Source: an uncultured Lachnospiraceae bacterium
GTDB lineage: Bacteria > Bacillota > Clostridia > Lachnospirales > Lachnospiraceae
Direction of reading: 5' to 3'
Assembly: GCA_902797705.1 (NCBI GenBank)
Contig: CADBTX010000091.1
Span: 1-5,729, forward strand
DNA: 5,729 nucleotides
Part shown: in pieces, positions 4,265-5,729 of the stretch
Position numbering within the stretch: the first letter of the stretch is position 1
How the letters are laid out: each line of letters starts with the position of its first letter
Translations under genes and position numbers: made by a program
The notes under the pieces: model-generated
What the model was told of the DNA's origin: nothing
The model's input: the letters and a program-made list of their open reading frames with translations, nothing else
Database searches by the model: none

Positions 4265-5122
4265 ATGAGGCCTGTGGATCTGCATGTACATTCCACCAGG
4301 TCAGACGGTACCCTTACCCCGGCGGAACTGCTTGATTACGCCGTAAAAAAGAGATTAAGGGCCATGGCTCTCACGGATCACGATACCGTTGACGGCTTAA
4401 CGGAAATAAAAGAGGCTGCAAAAACGAGGGAAGACAGCCCCGAGATCGTGGACGGAGTGGAACTCTCAACGGATCTCGACGGCCATGATATCCATATTGT
4501 CGGTCTGTTTATCGATACGGCCAATCCGGGCTTAAAGGAATATCTTCAGAAATTCAAGGACTCCAGGGATCTCAGAAATGAGAAGATGTGTAACGCCATC
4601 CGGGAGGGCATCGGCCTTGATATCACCTACGAAAAACTGAAAGCGGCATTCCCGGGTTCTGTGATCACCAGGGCTCATTATGCCAGATATATGCTGGATC
4701 ACGGCAGCGTCCATTCCATGGATGAAGCCTTCAGCCGCTATATAGGGGACGGCCGCCCTTATTTTATCCCCAGGGAAAAGGTGACTCCCTTTGACGGAGT
4801 GGAACTCATAAAAAAGGCTTCCGGTATCCCAATACTTGCTCATCCCCTGCTTTACGGGATGTCCAGAGAAAGGCTGGAAGGGCTGGTATCCGACCTTAAG
4901 GACGCAGGGCTTATGGGTATCGAGACCCGTTACAGCACCTATTCCTCAGCCGAAACAAGGCAGATGATCCTGCTTTCCGAAAAAATGGGACTTTTGGAAT
5001 CCGGCGGCTCCGATTTCCACGGCGCCAACAAAAAGGACATTGACCTCGGCACCGGAAAGGGAGGTCTTTTCATTCCCTACGAGATATATGAAAAGCTGCT
5101 GGAACGCAGGAAACAACTATGA
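4265..5122 (+). CDS. PHP-domain phosphoesterase (TrpH / YciV / RNase AM family)
   Basis: This is a cytosolic metal-dependent phosphoesterase of the polymerase-and-histidinol-phosphatase (PHP) superfamily. Characterised relatives hydrolyse nucleoside 3',5'-bisphosphates or trim RNA from the 5' end (E. coli YciV/RNase AM). Numbered from the ATG at 4265 (285 residues), all expected metal ligands are visible: His7, His9 and Asp14 in DLHVHSTRSDGT, His39 in TDHDT, Glu66 in GVELS, His77 in DIHIVG, His138 in TRAH, His193 in LAHP, and Asp250 and His252 in SGGSDFHG. Length fits the family (E. coli YciV about 293). The open frame extends to an ATG at 4214 (302 residues), but that codon overlaps the predicted -10, and family members normally begin just before DLHVHS. 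GTG at 4259 is a further option, and none of these starts has a strong ribosome binding site. The stop overlaps the following HAD gene in ATGA, suggesting coupling of two phosphatases. Confidence 0.9.
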   Translation: MRPVDLHVHSTRSDGTLTPAELLDYAVKKRLRAMALTDHDTVDGLTEIKEAAKTREDSPEIVDGVELSTDLDGHDIHIVGLFIDTANPGLKEYLQKFKDSRDLRNEKMCNAIREGIGLDITYEKLKAAFPGSVITRAHYARYMLDHGSVHSMDEAFSRYIGDGRPYFIPREKVTPFDGVELIKKASGIPILAHPLLYGMSRERLEGLVSDLKDAGLMGIETRYSTYSSAETRQMILLSEKMGLLESGGSDFHGANKKDIDLGTGKGGLFIPYEIYEKLLERRKQL

Positions 5123-5729
5123 AAAAACAATTTCTTTTTACGGACCTTGACCTGACTCTTCTTACCACCGGAAAGACCATAAGTGACGAAGATCTGAAGG
5201 CCATAAAAGAGCTTCTGGATTCCGGCAGTTTCTTTGCCTTTGTTACCGGGAGACCCTTTGAGGATACCCTTCCCCTGGCAGTGAATTACGGCCTCGAAAG
5301 AAAGGGGGTCTTCATCGCGAGTTTTAACGGCGCCCTGATCTCAAGCTTTAACGGAGAAAGCTGGGACACGATATTTAAGGAGCCGGTTTCCTACGAGGAC
5401 ACCAGATTTATCTTTGAGGAAGCGGAGAAAAAACGGGTCCACTGCCAGACCTATACAAAGACCCACGTGCTCTCTCTCCACGATACGGATATCTTAAGGA
5501 GCTATTCCGATAAGAAGGTGATACGTCCCAGGGTGATAGAGGATCTGGATCTCCTTATGGCTGAGCTCCCGGAGCCCCCTATGAAGGTGGTCTGCGCCGC
5601 CTTAAATGACAGACCAAAGCTGGAACGGTTCAGGGACCATATCGAACCTATGATAAGCGACAGGCTTTTCTGCCTCTTTTCCAGCGACAGGCTTCTGGAA
5701 TTCGGAAAGCACAGCGCCACAAAGGCCAA
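5119..5729 (+). CDS. Cof-type HAD hydrolase, C-terminally truncated by the window end
   Basis: This is a haloacid-dehalogenase superfamily phosphatase with 203 codons visible and no stop before the end. Motif I is TDLDLTLL (8-15), with catalytic Asp9 and Asp11. Motif II is Thr43 in FAFVTGRP. SFNGALI (68-74) is the usual Cof-like loop leading into a type IIB cap (about 75-190). Lys202 in the final SATKA probably corresponds to the motif III lysine, so motif IV and the last part of the core lie outside the window. Such enzymes dephosphorylate sugar phosphates, nucleotides or flavin and cofactor intermediates, and substrate cannot be told from sequence. An odd point is that motif I has Leu12 where DxDGT is usual. 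The ATG overlaps the PHP stop (ATGA), and AGGAA (5108-5112) lies 6 bases upstream, so the two phosphatases form an operon. Confidence 0.88.
   Translation, partial: MKKQFLFTDLDLTLLTTGKTISDEDLKAIKELLDSGSFFAFVTGRPFEDTLPLAVNYGLERKGVFIASFNGALISSFNGESWDTIFKEPVSYEDTRFIFEEAEKKRVHCQTYTKTHVLSLHDTDILRSYSDKKVIRPRVIEDLDLLMAELPEPPMKVVCAALNDRPKLERFRDHIEPMISDRLFCLFSSDRLLEFGKHSATKA

Overview
The window looks like a stretch of chromosome from an anaerobic, Gram-positive-type bacterium, most probably a gut or rumen Clostridia/Lachnospiraceae-like organism. This is an inference. It rests on roughly balanced base composition, strong GGAGG ribosome binding sites, frequent TTG starts, a stand-alone two-gene SufC/SufB-like pair, and a peptide with a double-glycine export leader. 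No rRNA, tRNA, insertion sequence, phage gene or CRISPR array is visible.

Layout. Positions 1-127 are a non-coding leader dense in inverted repeats. It precedes an overlapping pair: a SufC-type ATPase (128-883) and a short SufB/SufD-family protein (877-1803). Together they resemble the minimal two-component Fe-S assembly system called SMS (SmsC-SmsB). A convergent gene (1824-2816, minus strand) encodes a YghZ/Gpr-type aldo-keto reductase. A divergent promoter region of about 220 bases (2817-3036) follows, with a good extended -10 for the reductase and a weaker promoter for the plus strand.

The least ordinary part is 3037-4140. A TTG-started 107-residue protein joins a bacteriocin-like double-glycine leader to a four-cysteine zinc-ribbon-like segment. 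It is followed by an extended -10 promoter, a heavily structured RNA leader, and a small polytopic membrane protein whose TTG start codon lies inside an 11-bp hairpin. A strong intrinsic terminator (4151-4187) closes this unit.

A new promoter (4194-4222) then drives a translationally coupled pair: a PHP-domain phosphoesterase (ending at 5122) and a Cof-type HAD phosphatase that runs off the window end.

Three of the seven genes (128, 3037, 3484) begin with TTG placed 7-8 bases after GGAGG. This consistency is the main reason those starts were preferred. No complete new system is demonstrated. The best candidates for something undescribed are the zinc-ribbon double-glycine protein with its neighbouring membrane gene, and the two structured leaders upstream of the SufC-like gene and the membrane gene.
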